64,000 bases of DNA from Terriglobia bacterium (GCA_951813285.1 OX638355.1:4648437-4712436); one strand, 5' to 3'. Positions 18,598 through 28,542 are shown, numbered from the stretch's first letter. Made by a program: numbers and translations. Notes: generated by a model not told the origin, from the letters alone.

Positions 18598-20175
18598 TCA
18601 TCCCCGGTGCTTCAGGGGACGACCGGGAAACCGGTCCAGCAGCGTCCCCTCCCGCAGCGCCCACTCGCCGTTCACCAGAAGGTGGTGAATTCCCCGGGGG
18701 GCACGGCGAGGCTCCATGTAGTCGGCCCGGGTACCGATCCGCTCCGCGTCGAATACCGTCACGTCGGCCCAGTGCCCGGGGGCCAGCAGCCCTCGTCGTT
18801 CCAGCTTGAATCGGCGGGCCGGCAGCGCCGTCGATTTGCGCACCGCCTCTTCGACCGTGAACCAGCCCTTCTCTCGAACGAATTCTCCAAACAGGGTCGG
18901 GTAGGTTCCAAAGGTCCGAGGATGGGGATTCCCCTCGGTGTAGACGCCGTCGGTGATGATGGAGGTGAGCGGGTGGCTCAATACCTTGCGTAGATTTTCT
19001 TCCGACTGGTTGAAGGAAACGATCACCAGGGAGGCCCGGGTCTCCTGCAGCAGATCCAGGGCCGTTTCCACTCCGGAACGGAGGCGTTCCTCGGCCACCT
19101 GTTGAATGGTCCTGCCGACGAGGGCCTGGTGGATCGTCGCCCGCGCCGATGCGATCCATTGGTGGCCCCCCTCCCGAACCGATGCAATCAACAGGTTCTC
19201 CCAGCCGTTGCCCAGGTTGGCCTCGGTCTCATCCGCGATCCTGGCCCGAGTGTCCTTGTCGGACAGCCGTTCCAGCAAGCGCTCGGTTCCCCCCTCCAGG
19301 GCCCAGCTCGGCAGAACCTGAGTCAAATGGCAGGATCCCGCCAGATAGGGATAGGCGTCGATCCCCACCTCCACACCGTCCCCCAGGGCCTGATCCACCA
19401 GGTGCAGCACCGCATCCATCTTTTCCCAGTTCTTTCGGCCCACCGTCTGCAGGTGGGAAAGCTGAACCGAGACCCCGGTCTCTCGTCCCAGGTTGAGGGC
19501 CTCCTCCACGGCCTCCAGGATGTGAAACTTGTAGTCCCGTAGATGAGTGGTGTAGAAAGCGCCGTATCCGTGAACGACCTTGCAGAGACGGACCAATTCG
19601 GCGAAATCCCCGTAGCTGCTGGGGGCTTCGTTCAAGCCGGTGGAGAACCCGATCGATCCCTGCTCCAGGCAGGAGGACAACCTCCGCTCCATCCGGCGCC
19701 ACTCCGCGGAATCCAGCCGGGCCGCCTTGATCCCGCAGACGTTGGCCCTGAGAGTGGCGTGTCCGGTGAGAGCCGCCACGTTGGTGCGGCTGCCAGCCTG
19801 CTGAACGTCATCGAAGTAGGCCGCCGCATCGGTCCAGGCCCGGGATCCCCGCCTGTCGAACAGGTCGAAACTGGGAACCAGCTTCTCCGAGGGCAACTTG
19901 GGAAAGAGGGAAAACCCGCAGTTGCCGACGACTTCGGTGGTGACCCCTTGCAGGACCTTCTCTGGACGATGTTCCAGCACCTCCAGGTCGCTGTGGCTAT
20001 GCACGTCGATGAAACCGGGCGTGACCGTGAGCCCGGAGCAGTCCACCACCTCCATGTCCGGCCCGGCGGTGACCGCGCCCACCTCCCGGATTCGGCCGCC
20101 TTGGATCAGGACCGACGCCTCCCTGCCGGGGCTTCCGCTGCCATCCACCACCTTTCCGTTGGACAAGAGAATCAC
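18598..20175 (-). CDS. D-aminoacylase / N-acyl-D-amino-acid deacylase family amidohydrolase
   Basis: 525 residues. The amidohydrolase metal site begins with PGFIDVHSHSDLEVLE near residue 60. VVGNCGFS is a strong mark of the D-aminoacylase branch, and a later TTHLRDYKFH and VQLSHLQTVG hold further His ligands. The C-terminal APGHWADVTVFDAERIG returns to the small beta-sandwich typical of the superfamily. These enzymes remove acyl groups from N-acyl-D-amino acids, or act on related amides. The gene starts 13 nt after the amidohydrolase_2 stop, so the two are co-transcribed. Confidence 0.9.
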   Translation of the reverse strand: MILLSNGKVVDGSGSPGREASVLIQGGRIREVGAVTAGPDMEVVDCSGLTVTPGFIDVHSHSDLEVLEHRPEKVLQGVTTEVVGNCGFSLFPKLPSEKLVPSFDLFDRRGSRAWTDAAAYFDDVQQAGSRTNVAALTGHATLRANVCGIKAARLDSAEWRRMERRLSSCLEQGSIGFSTGLNEAPSSYGDFAELVRLCKVVHGYGAFYTTHLRDYKFHILEAVEEALNLGRETGVSVQLSHLQTVGRKNWEKMDAVLHLVDQALGDGVEVGIDAYPYLAGSCHLTQVLPSWALEGGTERLLERLSDKDTRARIADETEANLGNGWENLLIASVREGGHQWIASARATIHQALVGRTIQQVAEERLRSGVETALDLLQETRASLVIVSFNQSEENLRKVLSHPLTSIITDGVYTEGNPHPRTFGTYPTLFGEFVREKGWFTVEEAVRKSTALPARRFKLERRGLLAPGHWADVTVFDAERIGTRADYMEPRRAPRGIHHLLVNGEWALREGTLLDRFPGRPLKHRG

Positions 20176-20188
20176 CGGGGTCTCCTCC

Positions 20189-21157
20189 TTAGCGATTGAA
20201 GAAGAAATTCTCGGCCGTCTTCACCAGGATCTGGTCCTTGTCGCTTTCGCTCAGGAAGTCGGCGTGATCCTGAATCAGGGCCACCGCGGCCTCGAAGCTG
20301 TTGGGTGGCTCGAGAGCCTGAAGGGGGCAGTCGCTTTCCCACATGCAGCGTTCGGGACCGAAGGCCTCCACCACCCGGCGGATGAGCGGAAGCTGCTCCA
20401 GGTAAGGCGGCTTCTTGGCCCCCAGCGCATAGAAGGCACCGACCTTCACCATCACGGCAGGGTGCTTGGCCATGGCGCACAGGGCGGCAATCTCTTCTTC
20501 GGGGAAAGTCCCCCGCCTTCCGATCAGACAGAGGTGATCGATGATTACCGGGGTCTGCGGATGGCGGCGGCACATGCGGTCCAACTCGGGCAGGTCGGGC
20601 GGTGACATCAGGAAGCTGAGGGCCAGGCGGTGGTCGGCGGCCGCCTGGAACATCCTCTCGTACCCCTCGTGGTCGAGCCAACGGGGCCCGTCGCCTAGGC
20701 GCGGCCGGGTGCTCTTTCCCCGAATTCGGAAGGCCAGGATGCCTCCCCGGGCCAGGGCCAGCATGGTCCTGTCGGGTCGGGCCAGACTGACATCGGTCAC
20801 CGCCGGGACGATTCCCGTCCCCACGAAGTTCTCGGGCTGGCCGGCGATGATGTCGAGAATATAGCTGTGGTCGAGGCCATACCAGGTCATCTGGATCAAA
20901 TTGGTGCGGCGGACCCCCTGGGGACGGCTGTGGCGGGCCAAGTCCTCGGGAGTAAAGCTGGGAAACCAGAAGTCCTTCTTGCTGAAGCCCGGCGCCAGGG
21001 GATACTTCTCGGTATCCGGAGTCCACACGTGTACGTGGGCATCCACGATATCGGTCCGCTTGCCTGGAGCGGCAGCCGCGAGCTTCGGCTTTCCGGCCGC
21101 CAGCAAAGCCAAGCCGGCGCCCGATGCCAGCAATTCTCGACGGGTGATTTCTTTCAT
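20189..21157 (-). CDS. Tat-exported amidohydrolase_2 family hydrolase
   Basis: 322 residues from the ATG at 21157, with GAGGA seven bases upstream. A longer frame to 21433 has no support. The Tat motif TRRELLASGAGLALLAAG indicates export. The metal-dependent TIM-barrel hydrolase motifs are DAHVHVWTPDTEKYPL, VIIDHLCLIG and MWESDCPLQ. Relatives include L-fuconolactonase and 2-pyrone-4,6-dicarboxylate lactonase. A lactone substrate is a reasonable guess only. It precedes the D-aminoacylase by 13 nt. Confidence 0.87.
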   Translation of the reverse strand: MKEITRRELLASGAGLALLAAGKPKLAAAAPGKRTDIVDAHVHVWTPDTEKYPLAPGFSKKDFWFPSFTPEDLARHSRPQGVRRTNLIQMTWYGLDHSYILDIIAGQPENFVGTGIVPAVTDVSLARPDRTMLALARGGILAFRIRGKSTRPRLGDGPRWLDHEGYERMFQAAADHRLALSFLMSPPDLPELDRMCRRHPQTPVIIDHLCLIGRRGTFPEEEIAALCAMAKHPAVMVKVGAFYALGAKKPPYLEQLPLIRRVVEAFGPERCMWESDCPLQALEPPNSFEAAVALIQDHADFLSESDKDQILVKTAENFFFNR

Positions 21158-21246
21158 GGTTTCCTCGTGGTTTGGCAGGACTGTCTCTTCCTGAACGCGA
21201 AGACCGGCAGACCATGGCCGGTCCGGCCGGCCGGCGGCAAGCCGCA

Positions 21247-22386
21247 CTAGCCTTTGTCTGTTCCCTTTGTCACGGCCTCGGTGTAGGCGGCAGAGGCCGC
21301 ATTCAGGCTCCGGAGGGCTTCCTCGGGCAGGGTGATCCGGGTTCCCGCGAAATTGTCGGAAACGTGCTCCGGCTTCTCGGCTCCGGCCAGCACGCTGGTG
21401 ACCTCGGGATGGCTCAGGACCCAGGCCACGCACACCTGGGGTCGGGTGACCCCCAATTCATTGGCGACCGCGTCCAGCGCCTCAATGGGACCCTGCAACG
21501 GGGATCCCTCCGGGACTTCCCGGCCCGGGGCCAGGCGTCCTTCCCCCAAGGGGCTGAAGGCCAACAGGCCCAGGTTGCCCTGGCGAATCAGGGGAAACAG
21601 CTCCTGCACCATGAAGTCCTTTCGCTCGGCAGCCACCAGGTTGTAGTAGTCCTCCAGCCCGGCGACGGGGCTCTTGTCATCCCGCTTCCCCAACTCGATC
21701 AATTCTGCGACCTGACGGGCCAGGTGGTTGGAAACCCCCCAGTAGCGGATCTTGCCGGCCTTGACCAGGTCGTCCAGGCTGTCTGCCAACTGCTCCATGT
21801 GCTCCCGTGTCGGGACATCAGGCGGCGGGGAATTCGCATCCGTGCTCGGAGTTCGTTCATCAGGAGAGTGCAGCAGGTAGAGATCGATATAGTCCGTCCC
21901 CAGGCGCTTGAGGCTCCCTTCCGCTTTTCGGAACAACACCTCGCGAGTAAAGACCAGCCTCTCCGAATCCGGGCCGTCCACGGGCGCCGCCTTGGTGCAA
22001 ACCACAACCTGATCTCGCCTTCCGGCCATGGCTTTGCCCAGAACCGTTTCAGAACCGCCCCAGCCGTAGCCCTCCGAGGAATCGAAGAAGTTGACGCCGA
22101 TGTCGATGCAATGGCGTAGGATGCTCAGCCCCTCCGGATCGTCGCCCCTTCGGCTTACCTTGCGAAAGGCGGTTCCCTGGCACAACCTGGACACGTAGAG
22201 ATCGGTGTGCCCGAACCTCACCAGGTGGGAGGGCCGCTCAACCGCCGGCTCTTGGGGCGGCGCCGACTCACACCCGGACAGATTGCCCAGCAACACCCCT
22301 CCAGCGGCCGTGCCACAGGTCTTCAGAAAGCCTCGGCGATCCAGGAAAGAGGAGGCAGACAGGGAAAACCGGGAAATGACCGGCAT
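21247..22386 (-). CDS. Tat-exported aldo/keto reductase
   Basis: 379 residues from the ATG at 22386, with AAAGGA eight bases before it. The N-terminus DRRGFLKTCGTAAGGVLLG is a Tat signal that ends in LSGC, so the protein may also be lipid-anchored. The catalytic tetrad of the AKR fold is visible: Asp and Tyr in NFFDSSEGYGWGGSE, Lys in VVCTKAAP, and His in LYLLHSPDE. VLAGAEKPEHV matches the cofactor-binding C-terminal region. It probably opens the five-gene minus-strand operon (22386-16801). Exported AKRs of this type are common in Acidobacteria and Planctomycetes; substrate unknown. Confidence 0.88.
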   Translation of the reverse strand: MPVISRFSLSASSFLDRRGFLKTCGTAAGGVLLGNLSGCESAPPQEPAVERPSHLVRFGHTDLYVSRLCQGTAFRKVSRRGDDPEGLSILRHCIDIGVNFFDSSEGYGWGGSETVLGKAMAGRRDQVVVCTKAAPVDGPDSERLVFTREVLFRKAEGSLKRLGTDYIDLYLLHSPDERTPSTDANSPPPDVPTREHMEQLADSLDDLVKAGKIRYWGVSNHLARQVAELIELGKRDDKSPVAGLEDYYNLVAAERKDFMVQELFPLIRQGNLGLLAFSPLGEGRLAPGREVPEGSPLQGPIEALDAVANELGVTRPQVCVAWVLSHPEVTSVLAGAEKPEHVSDNFAGTRITLPEEALRSLNAASAAYTEAVTKGTDKG

Positions 22387-22589
22387 AGCGAGATCCTTTC
22401 GTCGTCCGGCCCCTGTCACCCGGGAAGGAAGGCTTGCGGGTGGGACCGCGGATAGCTGCAAATTCCTGGTCCTGAGGCAATGCGCCCCGGAGTGAGCGCT
22501 ATTCTCTACCGGCGTCTCCAGAGGGTCAAGTGAGAAGCGACGGGGTGGGACAGGGAAAGGCAGTGACGCAGCGAAACCAAAAAGGAAAA

Positions 22590-22736
22590 AACATCGATGC
22601 ACAGGATGCACAGGATTTTTTCAGGAAACGGCCAGCTTGTTATCGCGGGCATCCGCAAATCTGCACCGGATCATCGCCTGAGCCAGCTTCTGGTGCAGCA
22701 CGCTCTCGCCCTGTTCATCCTGTGCATCCATGTTCA
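22590..22736. repeat. R4 inverted-repeat element, copy B
   Basis: Left end ACATCGATGCACAGGATGCA and right end TCCTGTGCATCCATGTT, with the shared core (GCATCCGCAA, CACCGGATCATCGCC, AGCCAGCTTCTGGTGCAG). It sits between the operon promoter region of the aldo/keto reductase and the TonB gene terminator. Confidence 0.8.
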
Positions 22737-22803
22737 TATAACAAAATAAGGCGGGAGTAATTCTAGTGGTGGGGTGGGGCTGGAGAAGACTCGCGCCTCC
22801 GTA

Positions 22804-22843
22804 ACAAAAAAAGGCAGTCAGGGCGTTGGCCCTGACTGCCTTG
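22804..22843 (-). terminator. Intrinsic terminator of the TonB receptor gene
   Basis: Perfect 14-base stem AAGGCAGTCAGGGC / GCCCTGACTGCCTT with a 4-base loop, followed on the minus strand by a run of seven T. It lies 24 nt after the receptor stop codon. Confidence 0.9.
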
Positions 22844-22866
22844 GGTCCTTCGAAAACGACTAGGAT

Positions 22867-25800
22867 CTAGAAGCCGATCCGAGCGCGTAAAGTGATCGAG
22901 CGGTTCCCTCCTCCGCCACGAACGATGCCAAAGTTCGGATCGGCGACATTGGTATTGGCCCCGCTGGAATTGGCGTGGTTCAACAGGTTGCGGACGTAGG
23001 CTTCGAGCTTGAAATAGGGACTCTGCTCCAGGCTGGGAATGAGCTTCCACTCCTTGAAGATGTTGAGGTGGAGGTCCCACCGGTTGGGATGCCTGAGGGC
23101 TCCCCGAGGAGCTGTGCCATAGCGGCTATCGGGCGGCAGGGTAAAGCAAGCCCCATTCCAAAGCTGCCCTCTCCCCTCGAAGTTCGTGTCGTTGGGATCG
23201 CAGCCTCCCACCAGGTCGGGCCGGGCGCCGTCCCCACGGAGCTTGAGGGCGGGATGGTTTCCGCCGCTGAAGGTCGGAATGAATCTGCCACGCCCACCGG
23301 TTCTAAATTCAGGGACAAACGTCCAGTCGCCGATCAGATGATGGAGCCAGGTCGAGGCGCCGGAAGCGAACTGCTGTCCCTTTCCAAACGGCATCGGCAC
23401 CACCGCCACCCAGCGGGAGGCGAGATCGGGGACCCCGGCCTGCCACCCGTAGTCGTTGTGGCGTTGACCGGCGCTGGATTGGAAGAAGCCGGACGAGGAG
23501 CCGAACAGGCCTCCCTGGACATCGTTCAGACTCTTGGACCAGTTGAACCAGCCTCGGAAATAGATGCCGCTGGAGAACTGCCTCGTCAACTCCAGCTCCA
23601 GGGCGTTGTACTTGGAGTTGCCCCCCAGTTGCAGGGCGTGGACGTTGGCGAACTTGGAGGTGTCGAAGGGCTGATAGCTGCTGCCCGGACGGATGGCCTG
23701 GAGGTCTTCGATGTAGGGCCAGGAGACTCCTCTGGACCCCACCCAGGAGGCGCGCCCCGACCAGCCGAGGCCGAACTCCTTCTCCAGAGTGATGTTCCAC
23801 TGCTGATCGTAGGGCCAGTTGTTCTTGCGCAGGTCAACGTCAGCCGAGGTGAGGCTGGTGGGCCCCACCGTCCCCTCCGGGAAGGGACGCTCCCAGGTAA
23901 AGTTGGGAACCCCGTTGACGATCTCGTTGTCCTGGAACAACTCGCTGAACTGGTAAGGGCCCCAGACGTGACCGGCCAGGATGCCGGCGCGGTCGAACTC
24001 CCCGAAGACGTTGGCGATGGCCCAGGCCGTCGACTTCACGAAAGGAACGTGGAAGACACCGTAACCGCCCCGAATGACGAAGGAATCGGTGACACGGAAG
24101 GCCACACCCAGGCGGGGATCGACCAGGACGCTCTTGAAATTCCTCAAGCCGGAGGGGTAGCCGGCCTCCCCGGCCGTAACCACTTCAACGGGAAAGCCCG
24201 GAGCGATATGCTGGAGCGCCCTGTCGTTGGGCACCACCACTCTCTGGGTCGCCTGGTCGAAGTTGTAAATCGTATCGCTCAGGACCTCGGAGGGAACCCC
24301 GTAGTGCTGGAAGCGAATTCCAGGCGTGATGGTGACCCTGGGGGTCACCTTCCAGTCATCCTGGAAGAAGAAGCCGAACTCGTTGTGGCGGGCCTCGGCC
24401 CTGGGACGCACACCGTCGATCTGGGTGGTGAAGGGCAGTCCCAGCAGGAGATCTCCATAATCGTAGCCGGTGAACTTTCCGTTGAAGTCGAAGATCCCGA
24501 AGGGCGCCGGAATGCTGATGGTGCTGAACATGTGCGGGGACTGGTGGCGAAACTCGATCCCGGTCTTGAAGAGGTGGGTCCCCCGGTTGACGGAGATGTT
24601 GTTTCTCCACTGCTGGACCTCGCCGTCCTCGTAGTCGGTCTCACCGGAAAAGAGCGACCCGATGAGGGTGGAGGGCAATGGGTTGAAGGATCCCAGATGC
24701 GAGCTTAGTTGCCGCCCCAAGGTGCGCACCTTGATGTGGGGAGTTCCCACCCCTTCCCGCAGGACGCGGCCGCCCAACTCCGTGACTCCCAGGATCTGGG
24801 TCAGATAATCCCGCCCCTGCACGTCTCCAACGGCCCAGACTGACTGCTGCCGGTTCCAGGCGTACTGAAACTCGTTGACCACGTTGGCGCCAAAGGTGTG
24901 GCTGTTGGAGATGCTGATGGCCCGGGTATTCCCGGTTTCCACAAAGCCGGCGTTGGGAAAGGGGTCACCCCGGCCTTCGGGAGAGACATTGTTGTAGCGG
25001 TAATGGGCGATGGTCAGCGTGTTGGTATCGGTGATGGCGTGGTCGAAGGTGTACTTCTGCCAGTTGTTGTCGGATGCATTGTAGGAAATGTAGCGGAAGT
25101 TATCGAACAACGCCCCCGGTGGTCCATAGTTGGGCAGAGGCAGAACGCCGGTGTTGTCCAACACTCTTCGGGCAATGGGGCTGATCATGCTCTCGGGAAC
25201 GATGTTCCCCGGAAAGGGCTGCTGAATCCCGTTGACCACGTCGAAAGGGTTGGTCGGACAGGGCACGGTGGGGTTGGGATTGGCGGTGCTGGGGAACACG
25301 CAGTTGGAGAAACCGACGAACTCGTTGAGGTCACCGGCGCGCATCCTGGCGGTGGGAACGACGCGTCCCTGATTGAAGACCGGGTTCTCCCTGGAGGCCG
25401 GCTGGTAGAGAAAGTGAAAAAAGGTCTTGTTGCGACCGTCATACAGCTTCGGGATCCAGACGGGACCGCTGACCTCGTAAGACCATCGCTTGCTCGTCTT
25501 GGAGGGCGGCCTGGGACTTGAAACGCCGGAACGCAGGGCATTGAGAGCCGGATTCGAGAACTCCCCGAAGATCTCGCCGTGAAACTGGTTGGTTCCCTGC
25601 TTGCCGATGCCGAAAACGTTGGTCGGCACCCGATACTCGGCGGCGGCGTTGAAGTCGACCTGGTGGACTTCCTGCAGGGTCTCCTGGGTCGCCCGGAAAG
25701 AGCCGTAGGCATTGGTGGGGATTCCGTCCTGCTCCTCGCTCAGGTTGTTGGCGAAGCCGCCGTGCACCTGGGCCCGAGCCTCGGTTCCGGGGTTCTGGTA

Positions 25801-26295
25801 GATATTGTAAATGAGGGCGGCCCCGATGTTGGCTCCGTACACCTCCTGATTTCCGAGGCGGTGCTTGATGACCGAGGTGTCGGTGTCGATGGTGGCCCCC
25901 TCCTCGGAGACCGTAATCTCGGTGGCCTGCTCACCGATTTCCAGTTCGACGTCCACCCGGCGGACGTCGCCGGCGTAAACAACCACTCCGGTGTTGACAT
26001 ACCGGTTGAAGCCCGGCAGCGTCACCGCGATGGTATAGGTGCCGTTGTCGAGTCCTCTCAGTTCATAGTCGCCGACCTCGGTGGTCACGGTGGTACGAGA
26101 GATTCCACTCCCCTCGTTGGTGGCCGTGACTTCGGCGTTGACGATGGCGGCGCCGCTGGGATCGGTGACGGTCCCGCGGAATCCCGACAACTGGACCTGA
26201 GCTTCCAGCAGGGCCGTATTGAACGACACGCCCGCGACCAGAGCCGGAATCAAGGTCAGGATCAGAAAAGCCTTGTTGGACAGTAGAAACCTCAT
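22867..26295 (-). CDS. Oar-type TonB-dependent outer-membrane receptor
   Basis: 1142 residues from the ATG at 26295. A signal peptide spans about residues 1-32 (FLILTLIPALVAGVSFNTALLEA). Residues 35-115 form a carboxypeptidase-regulatory-like domain (FRGTVTDPSGAAIVNAEV, YELRGLDNGTYTIAV). A plug region follows, then a long beta-barrel ending in ITLRARIGF, with the C-terminal Phe needed for outer-membrane insertion. This architecture is greatly expanded in Acidobacteria and resembles Myxococcus Oar. It probably imports a large glycan or peptide using TonB energy. Transcription ends at the terminator at 22804-22843. Confidence 0.92.
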   Translation of the reverse strand: MRFLLSNKAFLILTLIPALVAGVSFNTALLEAQVQLSGFRGTVTDPSGAAIVNAEVTATNEGSGISRTTVTTEVGDYELRGLDNGTYTIAVTLPGFNRYVNTGVVVYAGDVRRVDVELEIGEQATEITVSEEGATIDTDTSVIKHRLGNQEVYGANIGAALIYNIYQNPGTEARAQVHGGFANNLSEEQDGIPTNAYGSFRATQETLQEVHQVDFNAAAEYRVPTNVFGIGKQGTNQFHGEIFGEFSNPALNALRSGVSSPRPPSKTSKRWSYEVSGPVWIPKLYDGRNKTFFHFLYQPASRENPVFNQGRVVPTARMRAGDLNEFVGFSNCVFPSTANPNPTVPCPTNPFDVVNGIQQPFPGNIVPESMISPIARRVLDNTGVLPLPNYGPPGALFDNFRYISYNASDNNWQKYTFDHAITDTNTLTIAHYRYNNVSPEGRGDPFPNAGFVETGNTRAISISNSHTFGANVVNEFQYAWNRQQSVWAVGDVQGRDYLTQILGVTELGGRVLREGVGTPHIKVRTLGRQLSSHLGSFNPLPSTLIGSLFSGETDYEDGEVQQWRNNISVNRGTHLFKTGIEFRHQSPHMFSTISIPAPFGIFDFNGKFTGYDYGDLLLGLPFTTQIDGVRPRAEARHNEFGFFFQDDWKVTPRVTITPGIRFQHYGVPSEVLSDTIYNFDQATQRVVVPNDRALQHIAPGFPVEVVTAGEAGYPSGLRNFKSVLVDPRLGVAFRVTDSFVIRGGYGVFHVPFVKSTAWAIANVFGEFDRAGILAGHVWGPYQFSELFQDNEIVNGVPNFTWERPFPEGTVGPTSLTSADVDLRKNNWPYDQQWNITLEKEFGLGWSGRASWVGSRGVSWPYIEDLQAIRPGSSYQPFDTSKFANVHALQLGGNSKYNALELELTRQFSSGIYFRGWFNWSKSLNDVQGGLFGSSSGFFQSSAGQRHNDYGWQAGVPDLASRWVAVVPMPFGKGQQFASGASTWLHHLIGDWTFVPEFRTGGRGRFIPTFSGGNHPALKLRGDGARPDLVGGCDPNDTNFEGRGQLWNGACFTLPPDSRYGTAPRGALRHPNRWDLHLNIFKEWKLIPSLEQSPYFKLEAYVRNLLNHANSSGANTNVADPNFGIVRGGGGNRSITLRARIGF

Positions 26296-26734
26296 GGGGT
26301 TCGATTCCTCCAAATGGGGTGTAAGGGAGACAAAAGTTTTAAAGTGCATTCAAGCTAATGTACGGTTCGAGCCGGTAGCGGGTTTCGATACCGCTCAATG
26401 ACCACTATCGTGACTCAAGGTGCAATTCGCCTGCCAAAGAACGACAAGAGAATATTTTTTTCGAAGCACCACAATCGATAGAGAAAAGACAGGATTTTCC
26501 GCCGTTGACCAACCAGGATATTGCTATCGGACTCCTGCTGAACTACAGCATTCCGGATCACTCTACGCTATTTCGTAGAACTGCTCCGGCGGTGGCGGAG
26601 ATGGCGAGGCGAAAGCGCGGACGCGGGAGGTAGTTGACGGCGTTTTGGGGAGGCTGTCGGGTACGCGAGGATGTAACTGCTTCGCCGCCTACGCGGCTGT
26701 CTGTGCGGCTGATACTCACTTACGGGACGCGGAG
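26296..26734. other. 5' region of the TonB receptor, no gene seen
   Basis: AT-richer than its surroundings around 26440-26500. It should contain the promoter of the minus-strand receptor gene, but I cannot pick -35/-10 boxes with confidence. Nothing coding is recognisable. Confidence 0.5.
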
Positions 26735-26805
26735 TTTGCCCCCCTCCGGCTCAACTGCGGGCTCCGCCCTTGTCTTGCCGACTCCCCCCTCGAGGGGGGA
26801 GTGAT
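26735..26805. repeat. GTTTGCCCCCCTCCGG repeat, single copy
   Basis: Matches the left arm of the inverted pair at 43959-44200 (GTTTGCCCCCCTCCGG, then GCCCTTGTCT and GACTCCCCC palindrome, AGTGAT). Confidence 0.7.
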
Positions 26806-26814
26806 TCTCCCGCG

Positions 26815-28542
26815 CTACCCTCCTGAGGGAGCCTCCTCCACAACCAAGTGATAGCGATTGGTCTTCAGCCCGGAAAGGCGCTGTCGCCGGCCGCTGGGCC
26901 ATTGGATGGTGACGCCGACTCGATCGGGGCCGGCCCCGCCCAAACCAAAGATAAGACGCTTGTCATGGGAGGCCAGGAAACTTCCCCCTCCGGTCAGCCA
27001 GCGGACGCGTCGGTGTTCCCCCCAGTCGATCTCCACACGAGCGCCGATGGCGTCGCGGTTGCTTCGGGTTCCCTCCAGCCGGAACCCGATCCAGGTCGAG
27101 TCCTGACCCCGGTTGTTGCGCAACAGCAGCGGGCGTCGATTGAGCCGGATCAGCAGCGCGTCGGCGTCGCCGTCGTTGTCGAAGTCTCCCGTAGCCAGTC
27201 CCCGGGCCGCGTGACGGTTCCTGAAGACCGGCCCGGCCCGCTCCGCCAGATCCTGCAGCTTCCCCCGGCCGTCATTACCCAACAGCAGGGGCGGCTGCAG
27301 GTAGGTGATGTCTCTGCGGGCCAGCTCGATGGTTCGGGTGACGTGGCCGTTGACGATGATCAGGTCCTGGTGGCTGTCGTTGTCGAAGTCGATGAAGCGA
27401 ACCCCCCAACCCACGTAGGGCACGGTGAACCGGGTGAGCCCGGAACTCCGTGAAAGCTCGCGGTAGGGAAACTTTCCGCTGTTGCGGTAGAGGGCGTGAA
27501 ACTCGTCGTGAAAATTGGTGACCACGAAATCGGGGTTCCCGTCCCCGTCGAAGTCTCCGGCGTCGATGCCCATGCCGGACCGGGCCACCCCCTCCGAGTT
27601 GAAGGCCATGTCGGCCTCGAAACCCACTTCTTCGAAAGTTCCGTCCTGCCGGTTGAGCAAGAGCAGATTGGGCGTGGCGTCTCCGGCGACCAACAGGTCC
27701 TGCCAGCCGTCGCCGTCGGCATCGATACTCACCACTCCAAAAGCCCTGCTCTTGTGCCGGTCAATTCCCGCAGCCTGGCTGACGTCCTCAAAGGCGCCGT
27801 CGCCCCGATTGCGGTAGAGCCTGGACCGGCTGGGAAGGTAGGACTTCTGGTCGCAATAGGCGGGAATCCCCTTGTGATCGCAGGTGACGGGGTTGGAGAA
27901 TGACAGCTCGGCGTAGTTGCACACGAACAGGTCCAGCAGGCCGTCGCGGTCAAAGTCGATCCAGGCCGCGCTGGATCCCCAGCGTTCCGGGTTCTCCACA
28001 CCGGCGCTCTTCGAAACATTCTCGAAGGCGCCGTCGCCATTGTTGCGAAACAGCGCCGAGAAGGGAAACCCGGTGACGTAGAGATCCTGATCGCCGTCGT
28101 TGTCGTAGTCGGCGGCCGCCGCCCCCATGCCATAGAAGTCAACCTGTGCGACCCCCGCGTGGTCCGCCACCTCCTCGAACCTGCCCTCGCCCAGATTGCG
28201 GTAGAGCGCATTGCGCACGGGGGTCGGGCTCTTGCCTCTCGGCGTCTCGCCCCCGTTGACCAGGTAGATGTCCAGCAGTCCGTCCCCGTCGAAATCCAGG
28301 AAGGCCGCTCCCCCGCAGGAGGTTTCGATCAGGAAGCGGTCCGGGGATTCGCCGTTGAAGTGCTTCCAGGAAATGCCGGCCGGGCCGGTCACGTCGGTGA
28401 AGGCAGGAAGCCGGCCGGCCGCCCCGCCTTGTCCCGCCCGACCGGGCGGAATCGTGAACAGGGCTCCAAAAACCCCCAGCAGCAGGCCTATCCAGAGAAG
28501 CAGGGGCCTGGTCGGTAAGCGGCGATGGCAAGAACGGGTCAA
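26815..28542 (-). CDS. CRTAC1-type FG-GAP repeat protein with ASPIC/UnbV domain
   Basis: 575 residues. The only possible start in frame is TTG 28542, since a stop codon lies just upstream; GAGGG stands ten bases before it. A signal anchor covers residues 12-35. Seven calcium-binding FG-GAP/VCBS motifs follow, for example FLDFDGDGLLDIYL, ADYDNDGDQDLYV, SIDADGDGWQDLLV and TGDFDNDGDADALL. The C-terminal 80 residues form an ASPIC/UnbV domain (AIGARVEIDWGEHRRV, TIQWPSGRRQRL). Such proteins form extracellular beta-propellers; in Acidobacteria they often accompany Oar receptors and TPR proteins, as here. Exact role unknown. Confidence 0.9.
   Translation of the reverse strand: MTRSCHRRLPTRPLLLWIGLLLGVFGALFTIPPGRAGQGGAAGRLPAFTDVTGPAGISWKHFNGESPDRFLIETSCGGAAFLDFDGDGLLDIYLVNGGETPRGKSPTPVRNALYRNLGEGRFEEVADHAGVAQVDFYGMGAAAADYDNDGDQDLYVTGFPFSALFRNNGDGAFENVSKSAGVENPERWGSSAAWIDFDRDGLLDLFVCNYAELSFSNPVTCDHKGIPAYCDQKSYLPSRSRLYRNRGDGAFEDVSQAAGIDRHKSRAFGVVSIDADGDGWQDLLVAGDATPNLLLLNRQDGTFEEVGFEADMAFNSEGVARSGMGIDAGDFDGDGNPDFVVTNFHDEFHALYRNSGKFPYRELSRSSGLTRFTVPYVGWGVRFIDFDNDSHQDLIIVNGHVTRTIELARRDITYLQPPLLLGNDGRGKLQDLAERAGPVFRNRHAARGLATGDFDNDGDADALLIRLNRRPLLLRNNRGQDSTWIGFRLEGTRSNRDAIGARVEIDWGEHRRVRWLTGGGSFLASHDKRLIFGLGGAGPDRVGVTIQWPSGRRQRLSGLKTNRYHLVVEEAPSGG

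Noticed and set aside
22975..24708. Long plus-strand open frame of 577 codons
   Set aside because: It lies opposite the TonB receptor and is an antisense shadow from GC-rich third positions; no domain or ribosome site.
26290..26310. tRNA-like GGTTCGATTCCTCC word
   Set aside because: No cloverleaf around it; it is the receptor gene's 5' end and ribosome-site region.
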